A stretch of 64,000 nucleotides of DNA from Absidia repens (GCA_002105175.1 MCGE01000001.1:3162001-3226000), one strand, 5' to 3'. Positions 1-12,268 are shown, numbered from the stretch's first letter. Numbers and translations: made by a program. The notes: generated by a model from the letters alone, not told the origin.

Positions 1-239
1 GGATACTGCCATCGACGTACTCTTGGATTCAAGAAGGGGGTCAGCAAGGACGACAATGAAGAAATCATGAAATCAGACCCTAAAACCTTCGTCTTTGTGC
101 GCAAGCAAGTCATGAATGTGGAAATCGAAAAGGCAAAGGAAGGCAAGAAATTGGCAAGCAAACAAAAGGCATCGAACAAGAAGACGAAGAAACGTGGTCG
201 ACAGGAAGAAGGTGATGGTGATGATGATGACGACAATTA
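1..239 (+). CDS. 3' end of an unrecognised protein gene (partial)
   Basis: Frame 1 is open from the first base to a TAG at 237-239, giving the last 78 residues of a protein whose start lies outside the window. The tail is strongly charged. A stretch with TFVFVRKQV and EIEKAKEGKK is followed by a Lys/Arg-rich run (KKTKKRGR) and an acidic Asp-rich end. A basic then acidic C-terminus is common in nuclear or nucleolar proteins, but I do not recognise the family and assign no function. The antisense reading frame across the same bases is a shadow. Confidence 0.7.
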
Positions 240-459
240 GATATATCATTCGTATTAGTATTAGTATAGAATATAGATTATTAGTATTAGTAGTAGATGT
301 TGTAGGCATACTTTTTTATATTATCATTTTTATTGGGATGTGTTTGTGCATCTGTGTTTGTAAATAAAAAATAAAATAAAAAATCATTCTTGTATCAAAT
401 ACATTATTATTTGAAAAGGACTTTATTATACACTGTAGTATGATATCCCACTTCCACTA

Positions 460-493
<34 letters not shown>

Positions 494-2011
494 TCTGAAT
501 AAACCCAGTTTATTTTTATCACCCACTTGCTTGGCGATTGTTTGTTTTAGTGAACATTGTTGTCTTTAATTTTTGCACTATATTTCATCGCAGTCGAGAA
601 AGACCCAAAGTCATTAGCGTTCTCCTCATAAAAGTTGACTCTAATCGTCGACTTATATAAATCCGATATCATAGAAAAGTAAAACCAGCTTTATGGTGCA
701 CTTCGAAATAATGCCATATAGGGAAATTTTCCAGAAACGACAGTTAAAACAGTGGCGATGGAATACTAACCCTGTTCTGTACAGTCCCAGTAGAAGGATC
801 TGAGAGTCATTGCATGTCTTGTACCACATTTAATGATTAAAAAAAGAGGATATATTTTTAACGAATGAGCATAACGGAGCTAAGACGAGGGATACCATGT
901 AAGGCTTAAATAACGGAAATACAGATCCAAAGATACAATTGTAAAAAAGGATCAAATTATACTCTACATGATAAGAGAATGACTGTAACCGAATCTCTTT
1001 TATTGAAGAATAACAACTTCAACACTGATCTACGTCAGTATCGTAAGAAGAGATCTATTGCACAAGACTTGAGAGAGAAACTGATGGGACTTTTTTTATG
1101 AAGTGTATAAAAAGAGATATATTTTATTCAGTTGTATATACGAATTATGGAAAACTAACACTAAACTAAGCTAATGAAGGTTCGGAAACCACTTAATGTT
1201 GGTTCAAAATCCTAGATCCAAAATGAAAGGGTTTCCCCCATGAATGTTGTAATCCCTGTTCTGAAAACCCTTCTAAGCTAATTCTAACACTAATCCAGGT
1301 TCATCATAATCTCATAGAGATTAAAATGATGGAAAGAAAAAGAAGGACGAAAAGAAAGAGAGAGGAGAAAAAAGTAAAATGGGGAGGGGTAAATAAAAAA
1401 AATTTCACGTGGTCGGGATTTAAAACATCTTATTGTGGTTTGAAAGTGGAGGGCCTAATCTGCTGTATTTTTTTTTTTTTTTGCCTGTCTTCTGTTTTAC
1501 ATTCAGCACTTCTGTGATCCAGGAACCTACATGCCACACAAGTGTATGTTCAATAAGCTCCATTTAAATAAAAAAAAATTGTCAAAATATTCATCACACT
1601 GTGTACCAAAGTAAATTCACAAAGATCTTCAGGGCAAATGACTCAAGAGCATGATTTAGCATAGGATGATAGTTAGCGAGTGAAACCATTTTGCTACTCT
1701 AAATATGAATAGCTATAACGGAAAATACTTTTTTTTTTTTTTAGAAAAATAAAAGGTCTGAAGACCAGCATATCATTCTGACCGTTGACAATATTTAAAC
1801 ACAAAAAACAAGTCAATAAAGATGATAGTAGAAGTAAAAATGAGTTTTATTAGGTAACAAAACATTTAATTCTAATGCGTTCTAATATATGTATATTGAA
1901 TGGAGAAAATGGGGAATAAACTAATGTCGTAGTAAAAGACAATAAAATACAGATGCGATATGCAATGGGAAATATATGAAAAAAAAGGGGCGGGGGAAGA
2001 GGGGGTTGTTA
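240..2011. other. gene-free spacer with T29 run and repeat copy A
   Basis: No convincing gene is visible. The spacer begins with the 3' UTR of the left partial gene. It holds a run of 29 T at 462-490 and copy A of the dispersed repeat (about 960-1440, minus orientation), and ends in the 3' flank of the Rho1 GEF gene. Short open frames here are A/T-rich with no family features. Confidence 0.6.
960..1440 (-). repeat. dispersed repeat family, copy A
   Basis: Read on the minus strand, this copy shows the family landmarks in order. There is a T-loop-like TTTAAATCCCG followed by ACCACGTGAAA, a pyrimidine/T-rich stretch, then the core with GATTAGTGTTAG, GAAGGGTTTTCAG, CAGGGATTACAA, GGAAACCCTTTCATTTTGG and ATCTAGGATTT. 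The tail carries TTAGTTTAGTGTTAG and TGAATAAAATATATCTC. Similarity continues more weakly to about 960 and perhaps to 840. No open frame is shared with the other copies. It lies in the spacer between the left partial gene and the Rho1 GEF gene. Confidence 0.8.
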
Positions 2012-5000
2012 TCATTCATGGGATCGAATCATGTCCAGCTGGAATATAACTTGGTAGCCCTCATTGTCAGGATCGTTCATCGTGCCTTGTATTTTGCCTT
2101 GCCTATCATTAGTGCAGCGTATGTTTTTGCCCCGAATGAGTTGATCCACTTCACCCTAAATCATATAAAAATAAAAGTGTCAAAAGATATCATCATGTTT
2201 GCGTACGATTTCAAATATTCCCTTTACCGTCAAAATATTGCGAACTTCAATAAAACCAGGTTCGAAAGCCAACACATACGGATAAGATAGAGCGAAGGCA
2301 TCGGGTTCACCTTCCCATTCCATGATATGACTTGAACGAATCCATCTACCCCGTTGATCAACAAAAAATCCAAATTCTAAACAGAATAATAATAATAAAA
2401 ATAATATCAATAACAGGATTTTTTCTTCGTTTTTTTTTTGTCACACCTACCATTATAACAGATGAGGAATTCCGCAAATTGCACGCGGTAAAGAGTGATT
2501 GGCCGAAGATCTTGCCTGGAGAAGACGAAGGAAAGGCCTTCATCACCAGGGTCCAATAGTGCTTGTACGCCGAATGTCCGCATATCGACCACACCAATTT
2601 CCCTGGGACAGGATATACACATCTTGCTTTTCAAAAGACTAATAGAGGAAGCGCCACTAGGTAGATAGAGATCCTTGTAAGGTCGGAGGCCCACTGGCCC
2701 ATTGCGTACCAGACGTCGAATACTAAATCCAGTTTTAGTTTTCTTGCTTTCATCCGTGGCAATAGGTTCCAGGACCCGGATAGTAGTAGCAGACAGGGTA
2801 TTTGGCTTGGCTATACAGACCATCTTCTTGCCCATGCATTCGCCAACATGGAAAAAGGCTGTGTTTGTACTAATCGTTTTCCCTTTTTTCAGCAACAGTG
2901 GTTTGTCAGAAGAGTCCAAGATATCATCCAAAGGAAAAGTCCAAAGAGTCTTGTCCGCTAACACCAGTAATTGCGAATTTTCCATCAGTTCAATTTGTGA
3001 TATCCTGTCCAAAGGAACAACCCGTTTCATTGCTGCTTGTTGATAATCCCATTGTCCATTGTCATCATTGGTGGTTCGTACGTAAAGCCCCATATCAGTC
3101 CCAACTAGCATGGTATATCCTTCATCATCATCATCAGTCGCATCATCGTCATGTCCATTGGCTATACATTTGTCTGTGTTTTTTGATAATCCCTTGGTTG
3201 TATTGCCAATCAATAATGAATCATGCACCCTGTTGCTTGTCAAGAATTGTCGTTCCACAATATTTCGCACCGAAAACACAGCTCGTTTTCTAGTTAGAAG
3301 GTCTTGTTGCTGTGTGATTTTTTCCATCCATGTTTTTCGTGATGTAATATTTGAAGCATATAATGTTATTGGTGGTGATCCTTTCCGTCCATGGTGATAA
3401 AATGTGATGCTGGAAGACGATGCACTCGATTTGCTGGTCAATAGATTTTCAGATGTTGATGCCCGAGGTAAAGATGAGTATGAGTTCAAATTGCTGACAC
3501 TTGATCGACTGTAAGATAAGAGCGTACTAGCACGTTTCGCCCGAAGGTTGCTTCCAGCAGTTGTGACAGTCAGCAACACCAAAGGTATTGGCTATGATAT
3601 ATATAGAAATAAAACATCATATTAATTATGCAAATATTAAAAATAATGAAAAGTCATTACCTTTCTGTAGACTTTATAGTATTCCAAGTGATCATGATGC
3701 TTGATTTTTGCAAATACGAGGTAATGGTCAAACAAAAACACTTGTAGATCAGAGGCTTCTGAGGTGCTATTTCCTTTCCGATTTAATCTGCCTTGCAATA
3801 TGATTTGCCGCTGAGGGTCCCGGAGTGATAAATCCTAACAACATTAATAGTTAGTCGTCACTTGTTCCTACAATAGAGCGCATTCCCTAGTAATTTACCA
3901 CATGGTCCGCTGATGTTTTGAATGATAGCCGTTCTTCGATTTGCTGCAAGTTGAATATGTTTTCGCATTTTCCAGCTTCTGTATTAACTTGAACCAAATA
4001 AGTTGTAATGGAGTCCATCACCTTTGGAAGAATATCATAATCAGGGTTGTCTTTTGGAGTTCGTCGTAAAATTTCACGCAGCAAAAGGTTGTACCTATAA
4101 TATACATAGCAATAAGAGTGTGGTTTGTCAATAGATCTCATGGCAATTTTCCCCTTTTCCTCTTTATAACTTACTTTCCGAGTCTAGTGGTAGGTTTGGT
4201 CAAATATCCATTGAGTTCCAAGCGCCGAGATTCAGGAAGCCGCTCGGTATTTTGAACGAATTTAGCAAACACCGGATTCCGCTTTTTTTCTAATTCAAAC
4301 TTGAATTTTCCAATGATTTGATGGGCACCATAAGCAACAAACGGATCAAAGCGGGAGACATGAGTTGAGAGCAGACTGCCAATACTGTGTACCACATGCT
4401 GTTCTTTTTGTAATGCAGTCAATGATTGAGACAGGATATGATTCACCTTTTGTATATCTGCCATATTCCAAAAGACTTCCTGCACAAAATGTTCACGACG
4501 TTCATCAGGAATGATATCTTGAGTAATCAAAGGCTTTACCCAAAACTATGAAAAATAAATAAAAAGTAAAACATTATAATCGCTTATTAGGGTATTCCAT
4601 TTCTTTTTAAATGAACTTACGTTGTGTACATATTGCAGATCTTTCACAAAATCAGCTTCGGTATATATCAGTTCATAAATGCATTCTTGCCGCTTCATTT
4701 CTTCCTTTGATGTAGCATCTAATACCGCCTTTGGCACAGAGTGTATCCACAAGCTTCGTTCCTCTTCCTATTTAACATGACAATAATAACAAAAAGATCA
4801 ATTTATTGGCTACAGTCATAGATATGAAGCATGGTAGAATGTGGATTGGGGATAGTATTACCTTTTCCTGCAATGAAGTTTGACTAGAGGACCGTTTGAT
4901 CAGCTTTGATTCAGCGGAGTATTATATAAAAAAATGAGTGAAATGTCAATGCCATCAATGCATATTCATGTGGCCGGGGTTATATAGTTACCTTTTCTTT

Positions 5001-7129
5001 TCTAGGACAATGGACACTGTAGCAGCCTTGGCCACGAGAGCAAGTAGGTGAGTAGCAGTTCGTCAGTAATGTAAACACACCGTTAGGCAACTCTTTTTCA
5101 TCAATGTCTACACCAAATTATAAAGTATTAAATATAAATCATTAGTACAATGTATACTCCATTGTTCCGTCCGTCTACATGTCATTCTTACCGCGCTGAT
5201 TTATTTCTTTTTCAATGGAGGAAGAGTCGCTATCCAGTACCATAGTAGTAGTCGATGCTTGTCCAAGTGAAAAGTCTAGTCTTCGGTTGAATTGGTAAAT
5301 TTTGTCCCGCGAATCACGAAGATGATGTTCATATGTAACGTCATGGAAGAAATGTTGGTGATCCAATGCCCGACCGACGAGAAGACCAAGATTCCGATCG
5401 TTTATGTGAAGAATTTGCAAGAGACATTCCTATCAAGAAAATAATCAATGGTTGAGACAACATATATCATTAAAGCACCATTATACTCTTTTTTTCTTAC
5501 CACAGCTTCTTTGCCACTGAATGCGTGGGGATATTCGATGTCGTCCTTGACCAAGGTTTGCACAGGTAGTCGTCTATATAATTCTTCAGCCATTCGGGAA
5601 AGCAAGGCAGGATAAAAGCGAATCGATAACATAGATGAAGACCTTGACACGTTTCGTTGTAGAGATAAAGTTGATATGTTCGTCTGTGGCGGTGATAACG
5701 ATGGTGAATAGTATTTTTGAATCATTTTCTGCTGTTCAAGGTGCTGCTTTCGTTGATCTGATAAAATTTCACTGTTGGGTTGATCCATTTCATCATCATC
5801 GTCGTCCATGTCGTTCTGTGGTAGTTGCCGTTGATCACTTTGTTCACCAGTAATTGATGAAGATTGAAATGTTTTTGGAAGTGAAGATGATACATTTTGA
5901 ATGATGTCTATAAGAATAGCATGGAGACATTAGTAAATTCATCCTATATATATATGTATGTTGTGCTTACCGCCAACACTGCCCTTTCGCCAGTAAGTTC
6001 TTTCGCGTTCTTCAGTATTAATGGTTTCAGACAAAGAAGGTGTTGGTATTGGCCAATTGGATACACGGTTGTAATTGTTTCCATGATCGTCGCTGTCATC
6101 GTATATGGCTGGCGTTGAAGGCGAAAAAACAGTGCTGTCATCGTCGTCTTCGTCATGATAATGTAATTGCGTGTTAATAGGTAGGGTCTTCTCCAATGAA
6201 ACCTTGTCGTTTTGCCCCAGTGATACGTCTGCTGTTGAATTGTCAGTATTCGGTTTTTGGGTGTTCAATAGCTTCAGTGTCGGTATAGCATACAGAGATA
6301 CAGACGAGTTAGAAGACGAGTTGGTGGATAAAATAGGTCGGGTGCAATCAATGGTAGAAGGAGGTCGGTCACCAAAGTTGAAATCATCGTCGTCCTTATC
6401 GTCCTTATCGTCCTTGTCGTCCTTGTCGTCCTTGTCGTCCTTGTCGTCTTTGCTATCGATATCGTCCGTTGCTTCAGTTGATAGCACTTTTGACGGTTCC
6501 TGGTTTGGTGAAAGATAAAAGGGAGCTGTCACCATTGAAGATGTCGAGGAGGAAGACGCGGTGTGTAAACTGTTCTGCACATCCATGTTTTCAGAATTCG
6601 AGCTGTGTATTGAGGTCGAAGTCGGCAAAGGTAAATCAGGATTGCTGGAGGCTGCTTCGGTTGAAACTGATAAAGGTGATGAAGACGATGATGGTGATGA
6701 AGCAACGGTCGCGCTGCGTGTAGGTGTTCTCAGTCCGTTGGAGGGAGTGTTGGAGATATTGGAGGAGGAGGAGGTCGCACCAGTTGTCAAGGCACGTGTA
6801 GGTTTGTCCAGAGTATGATGAATGATAGAAGATCCAAACTGTCTTGCAGGAACTTTTGGACGTTGACTCGGAGGAGTTGGGCCAAAAGCAGCCAGGCTTT
6901 GCTTACGCACTGGAAGTTTTTGCTGGACATAGCTTTTGCGTATAAAGTCAGGAATAGGGCCACCTTTGTAATTCAGTTGGTCAGAGGGGGAAGTAGCAGC
7001 AGCACGTGTATTTGGGGAAGTTGGGGAAGGGAAGGTAATGATGTCATCCACCTGGTCGATATCTTCAGAATCGGTTGGTTGTTGATCAGAGACCGCAATT
7101 TCATTCTGAGGATACATATCGTTTGTCAT
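2012..7129 (-). CDS. Rho1 guanine nucleotide exchange factor, Rom2-type (DEP-RhoGEF-PH-CNH)
   Basis: Predicted to activate Rho1 at the plasma membrane in the cell wall integrity pathway. Twelve exons join in frame: 7129-5971, 5907-5501, 5429-5192, 5107-4992, 4903-4862, 4767-4621, 4545-4175, 4094-3899, 3834-3661, 3591-2451, 2376-2207 and 2155-2012, giving about 1434 residues. Order: a Ser/Thr-rich N-terminal third, a DEP domain around 480-570 (FSGKEAVECLLQILHINDR), a Cys-rich segment near 602-640 (CYSPTC...CYSVHCPRKEK) typical of fungal Rom2 proteins, then LIKRSSSQTSLQEK, a RhoGEF/DH domain around 665-890, PH around 893-1050 and a CNH domain to the end. The start is the ATG at 7129; upstream the frame continues only with a TTG. 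The N-terminal part contains a Lys-Asp-Asp repeat coded by a 9-bp minisatellite. Family assignment is secure; exon 5 is the least certain boundary. Confidence 0.92.
6378..6452 (-). repeat. 9-bp coding minisatellite (KDD repeat) in the Rho1 GEF
   Basis: Consecutive copies of a 9-base unit (tcgtccttg or tcgtcctta on the + strand) encode repeated Lys-Asp-Asp on the minus strand, within the disordered N-terminal part and outside all folded domains. Such arrays change length readily. No specific role is inferred. Confidence 0.85.
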
Positions 7130-8032
7130 TATAACAGAATCTCCATAGAAGTTGTAAAAAAGAGACAAAGTAAATAAAAGACAATAATAAAGGAAAAAAA
7201 GACATTAAGGTCAAAACCCGGTTAAGGTTAGAAGTTCGAGAAAATAAAGGCGGAGGTTAAATTAAACAGAAAAAGTATACTTGCACTCCACCATATTACG
7301 ATACAATCAGTGATGTCTTTCTGTCACTTACCTAAAGTAGCAATTAAATACGGACATCAATCATCCACCATAATATAATCTAGTCGATCTTGACAGTTTT
7401 TGGATTATACTCGAGACATTTCCAGAAAATTTAATGCCAATATCCTGGGTCCATCTATTAGTATGTATGGAGGTTCTCATGATGCATTATGTCGACTTTT
7501 CCGTTTCCCATTTCCACACTGTTGGACTTACAGCGGAGCTTTGTTGTAAAGTATGTATATATAAGTCTTTACTGCATGGACTCATATAGTCTACAGAAAA
7601 AAATTCCAAGCTCCAACAATTAGATCAAGAGTATGTACAGTACAGTATAAATTTCAGGCAATTGTACAACAAAAATTGGTCCAACCCCACCATTAAATAC
7701 ATACCTAGGTTCAAATTTTAGATATATGTATAGTTTGCTTCTGCACCGAAGATGATTGTATGTTCCTTTTTTAATTTTAAATTTTTGGGCGTAGAGAGTG
7801 ATTTATCTTCTGGTAGTTGGGGACGGGGAAGGGAGGGTCAGGCGGGATCGATTGCGCGCTGTTATGGTAGCGGTGCCTTAGTTTCGTGACATTATTTGCT
7901 TTGAATTGGGCAAATGATTTTTGTGCGAGAGGTATCGGGAGTTAAACCATGTGATTTTTCTTTTTTTTTCTTTCTCGGTCTCTTTTTCTTTTCGTTTCTT
8001 TGAATCACCCCAACTAGCAAGCCAACGTCATC
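7130..8032. promoter_or_regulatory. divergent promoter region, Rho1 GEF / phosphotransferase
   Basis: About 900 bp separates two divergently transcribed start codons. A pyrimidine-rich tract (about 7955-8010) immediately precedes the phosphotransferase ATG, as is common in fungal 5' leaders. A TATA-like tatatataag occurs near 7556. No gene is visible. Confidence 0.5.
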
Positions 8033-9849
8033 ATGGTATTCAAATTTTCTGGGACCTCGTTAGATCAAGAACACTTGGAAAACCTTCAGTATTATAAGTA
8101 CGCGGCTGTAGACAAGTCATTGATTTCCAACTATATCCTGCGTCACTATTGGAATGCTGTGGTAAACCTCTTTCCTTTATGGATGGCGTAAGTAAAGGAA
8201 CGAATAGCTAATCTTTCTCTCAATAAACCAATCTCACTGCTGATTCCTCTGCTCAATAGACCAAACCTGATTACTCTGCTGGGCTTGGCATTCATGATGA
8301 TAAATGTCGCCCTTGTTGCAATTTATGTACCTGACCTTAGCACCGAGGCACCAAATTGGATTTACTTCAGTTTCGCGGCAGGACTTTGGCTCTACTCAAC
8401 TTTCGACAACGTTGACGGGAAACAAGCTAGGCGAACAGGGACCAGCTCGCCTTTAGGCGAGGCATTTGATCATGGCTGTGATGCACTCAATTGTTGTTTC
8501 GTGGCGATCCTTCAATCAGCAGCTCTCGGCTTGGGTCAGTCTTATTCTTCTATTGGCTTGGTTCTGGTGACTGTTGTTGGCTTCTATCTTAGTACAGCCG
8601 AAGAATACTTCACGAAAGGTAAATTTACATAACTGAAACTGGGCAAGAAAATGCTTGGTGTGTATGTGTGTGTGTGTGTGTGTGTGGAGGAGATCAAAGA
8701 AATCATAGGATCACTTTACATCATTTGATTTAACGTTTTGTGCAATATAATAGTGCTCTATCTGGGAATAGTAAATGGTCCCACCGAGGGTATTCTGGTG
8801 TCTTGTCTCGCTTTTATTTGGTCAGGATTTTACGGTAAGGTTAGGAAATAAGGCAGCTGGAATACAAGGGTGCTTTTCCTGGTTATTTTGTAACACGTTT
8901 CACGTAGGCGCTCAATCATGGCATGTCCCTTTGGCTGATATATCCTGCTTGTCATGGGTATCCGCTCTCTTACCAAGTGGAACACGCTGTGCTGATGTCT
9001 TTGTGTGGGGAATGTTTGTCTTCTTTTTGACAACGCATTGCCCATTCTGGTAAGTCCTTTCTCTTGAAAAAAAAAAAAAAGCTTTTACTTACATTTGTCT
9101 GTCTATTTTTGTTTTTACGAATTGGTAGCTTTGCATCTATCTACAGAGTGTGCAAAGAAAAGTCATTAAAGCTCTTCAACGTATTGGTCACTATTTTATA
9201 TCCCATCACGTCATATATGCTTGCAGTGTATCTTTTGATCTCCTCTCCTTACAGCCATATCTTTGAAAATAATGATGTGATTTTGTTTTCTTTGGTGATC
9301 GGTATCCTCTTTGGAATGATGGCTTCAGATATCATTGTTGCCCATCTGACCGTGAATGTGTACCCTTCCTTCAAGTTTGTTCTCGGGCTGCTGTGGACCA
9401 TGGCTATATTAGTAAATATTCCATACTTCGGAACGTAAGGCATTCGCTGGAAAAATCAATCACTTCTGCATTTCTGCCACTTCAACCTCTTTTTTATTGT
9501 TTTTATAGTCATTTCTTATCGCAGCAATCTGAACATATCGCTCTGTGGACAATTTTTATTTCTTTGGTGACTTTGTATTTGATATGGGCTACACAAATTA
9601 TTCGGGCATTCTGCAAATTCCTTGGTATCAATTGCCTCACCATTCGCCGCCAACCTCAAAGTATCCCCCAAGATAACGAAGGTAATTATTATCTTCTTCT
9701 CCAGGAAAACCCCCTCCCCTTATTGACTTATTTTTTCTAATATGTATATAGCCCAAACGGAATCAGATGCACTTTTGGACCATCAAGAAGGGGGTCAAAT
9801 TTTGTCGTCTGGAAACCCCACCAGTAGCAGTTACAATACCTTCCAATAG
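8033..9849 (+). CDS. choline/ethanolamine phosphotransferase (CDP-alcohol phosphatidyltransferase family)
   Basis: Predicted to transfer phosphocholine or phosphoethanolamine from its CDP form to diacylglycerol, the last Kennedy-pathway step, in ER/Golgi membranes. Seven exons join in frame: 8033-8187, 8260-8618, 8754-8834, 8908-9049, 9129-9434, 9509-9681 and 9752-9849, giving 437 residues, the normal size for CPT1/EPT1. The family signature DGX2ARX8GX3DX3D is complete near residue 103 (DGKQARRTGTSSPLGEAFDH, then GCD). Several hydrophobic segments fit a multi-pass protein. The N-terminus (VFKFSGTSLDQEHLENLQYY) resembles family openings. Choline versus ethanolamine preference cannot be read from sequence. 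The reverse strand is gene-free here. Confidence 0.93.
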
Positions 9850-9892
9850 AATAACAATTTACTCCCCATTGGTTAGTTTATATCTTTATTTT

Positions 9893-10035
9893 TGAATACC
9901 TTTTAGTTATATTCTCCACACTTTGTTGTTTTATTATTTTTATCTATGAATACCTTATAGTTATATTCTCCACACTCTGTTGTTTTACTATTTTTTACCT
10001 ATGAATACATTATAGTTATATTCTTCCCGCTCCGC
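9893..10035 (+). repeat. 54-bp tandem repeat, about 2.7 copies
   Basis: The unit starts TGAATACCTT(T/A)TAGTTATAT and continues CTCCACACT.TGTTG plus a T-rich end. Copies begin near 9893, 9947 and 10002, the last incomplete and diverging after TTATATTCT. It lies directly downstream of the phosphotransferase stop codon, so it is probably transcribed in its 3' UTR. Confidence 0.9.
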
Positions 10036-10094
10036 TGGTTGTATCCTTTCAATTATGGGCACCAAGGACCATATTTTCACAGTTTATTTTTTAT

Positions 10095-10100
10095 AATAAA
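10095..10100 (+). terminator. candidate poly(A) signal AATAAA for the phosphotransferase gene
   Basis: A consensus AATAAA lies about 250 bp past the stop codon and beyond the 54-bp tandem repeat, before the dispersed-repeat sequence begins. Confidence 0.45.
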
Positions 10101-10317
10101 GTCTATGTGACAGTTATTTTACTCTAATATACGCTCGGTCTCATAATTGAATCCAGAAATTATACCGCTCACATCTTTCTTGAGGGAGAGGACTAGATGG
10201 TGACAAGGATGGGCGGGGGGATGAAGAACTGATGGTGACTGGGGAATACATTCAAAATATGCTGATTGTATGGCAGCTAGTGGATTAAACAAGACAAACC
10301 GAACAGATAAGAGACTA

Positions 10318-10395
10318 GTGGTAAAAAGACAAGACATTTTTTATTCTGATGTGGATATAATTTATGACAACTAATCTAAACTTGGCTAATGATTT
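10318..10395 (-). repeat. fragment G of the dispersed repeat family (tail only)
   Basis: The + strand text aagacattttttattctga, followed by gtggatataatttatgaca and actaatctaaacttggctaat, is a diverged reverse complement of the family tail (TTAGTTTAGTGTTAG, TTTGTCCATA, TGTATCTATATCTGAATAAA). Only the tail is recognisable. It lies upstream of copy B in the opposite orientation. Confidence 0.6.
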
Positions 10396-10764
10396 ATAGT
10401 ATCATAACATCTATCTAAGGGTGAGGCGATTGGGGTCTGGGGATGGATGAGTGTGGAGTGTGTAAGGGTCGGAGTCTCCTGTTGCAGAATCAATATAACG
10501 TCAGATCAGCTAGTCCAGCCAAAGGCAGAATATGATACTGTGAATCACAAATCATTCTACAGTGGAAGATTTAAACTTGCCCAGACGGGATTACTCCGTC
10601 TTGACTGCAAAGGCACCAATAGAAACGAAAGGCTGTGCTGAGAAGGTTGAACGGCAGCAGCTACAGTCATGAGAAGAGGATCAGCATATCAATGATGTTG
10701 CATTATGTTTGACTGCTATAAAAAAGGAAACAAAGGATCTCATTTTTGTATGCACCAAAAAATG

Positions 10765-11720
10765 ATAATTCAAATCCCGTCCACATGAATTTCTTTTTTT
10801 TTTCCCCTCCCCGGTGTTTTTATTTTTTTCGCTCTCTTTTTACATTTTCTTCATCATTCAACTTCTATTAGGTTATGTTGATCTTAGATTAAGGTTAGGA
10901 CTAGTTTAGAAGAGGGTTCAGCTCAGGGATTACAAGATGCATGAGGAAACCCTTTCATTTTGGATCTAGGAATTGGGACCACCACTAGTTGGCTTTTTGA
11001 AACCTCCATTAACTTAGTTTAGTGTTAGTTTGTCCATAACTTGTATCTATATCTGAATAAACCATGTCTCTTTTTACCTGCGTTAATGAAAAATGTCCCA
11101 TTAGTCTATCTCATGTCTTGCACAATAGATCCCTTTGTTACTACTAACATTCTTCCTGATTAACGTTGCTGTGCTTCAATAACATATATCCCATTAGATT
11201 TTTCATGCCTTGTACAGTGCAGTATCTTAGCTTCCATTTCACATTGTTTCTTTAAATTAGTGTTAAACATTCGTCAAATCTCGCAATAACCTATTTCATG
11301 CTTCTTCCAATATATTCTTCATTTGTTGCAATGACCCCCTTGCATTTAGTATTATTGTCTGACAATACGTTTAAATAAAATATGACTTTTTATTATGCTT
11401 ACTCTGACGCATCAAAATAATAATAATAATAAAAATGTCGCTATCGTAGCTGTTTTGATAATGCCCTATCAAACACTTCCATTTTAGTTCACCTACTATG
11501 ACTACTTCCCTCTCCTCGCCGTAAAGACCTAACCACTGGTTGACAATGTTAGATCACTATTAAAACTAGCCATATTATTCTAGCATATTTCTGACTATTT
11601 GTCCCATCCCCACCGCTCGATGCCTGGCGACTGATTGTAAGTTTCTAGATCACTCAATATGACACGAGACGGGATTTCCGCTCCTTCCTTCATATGAAAA
11701 TTTTAATCTAAGTCGTCGTC
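10765..11720 (+). repeat. dispersed repeat family, copy B (long)
   Basis: Landmarks in order: ATTCAAATCCCGTCCACATG (T-loop-like), a T-rich stretch, GGTTAGGACTAGTTTAGAAG, CAGCTCAGGGATTACAAG, ATGAGGAAACCCTTTCATTT, GGATCTAGGAATTGGGACCA, TTAGTTTAGTGTTAG, a polyadenylation-like TGAATAAACC, AATGAAAAATGTCCCATTAG and TGCTTCAATAACATATATCC. Farther on, the long 3' part shared with copies D, E and F includes ATCGTAGCTGTTTTGATAAT. A module with ACCACTGGTTGACAATG near 11535 is followed by a second, diverged one near 11620 (GGCGACTGATTGTAAG). No conserved open frame. Confidence 0.85.
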
Positions 11721-11931
11721 ACCTCCGCTCGACCGGACATATTGTAGTTAGTTAACCCAGCTTGTATTTGCATGTGGTAGAATAATAAAAACAAAAAACA
11801 AAAACATGAAACCTTTTAATGGTACAGGTGCCTAATTCCATCTAAAAACCACCTCCATCTTGACCCAAGATCAAATTTTTGGAAGTGTGAAAATTGCAAA
11901 CAATCACGAACAACACTGTATAGCACGCGAA

Positions 11932-11934
<3 letters not shown>

Positions 11935-11989
<55 letters not shown>
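11935..11989. repeat. 55-bp uninterrupted A run
   Basis: Longest mononucleotide tract in the window, lying downstream of the ATP-citrate lyase stop. On the transcribed minus strand of that gene it reads as poly(T). Confidence 0.95.
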
Positions 11990-11991
<2 letters not shown>

Positions 11992-12268
11992 AAGGACAAA
12001 GACAATATTAAATGATGTACTTGGGTAAAGACAAGTCGTGTATAAACAAAACGGGATTTTTATTTGGTTTTCAAAAAAGAAAAGGGTGTATCATATACAA
12101 AGATGAATTAAAGTTGGGGGAGAGATTGAAGGAGAATGGCAAAGAAAATAAATAAGAAAAAACTATAATGTAATGGATACGAGCTAGGTACGACACATAG
12201 AGTATGAAGGGTGTGAATTGTAATGTAAAAGAATATAATGATAATAGGGGAGAAGGGGCAAAATGAAC

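Larger units (their letters stand above)
9850..12268. other. gene-free spacer with tandem repeat, repeat fragment G, copy B and A55
   Basis: No supported gene. From left to right it holds the phosphotransferase 3' UTR with a 54-bp tandem repeat, a poly(A) signal at 10095-10100, an inverted fragment of the dispersed family (10318-10395), a long family copy (about 10765-11720), a run of 55 A at 11935-11989, and the 3' flank of ATP-citrate lyase. Confidence 0.7.
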
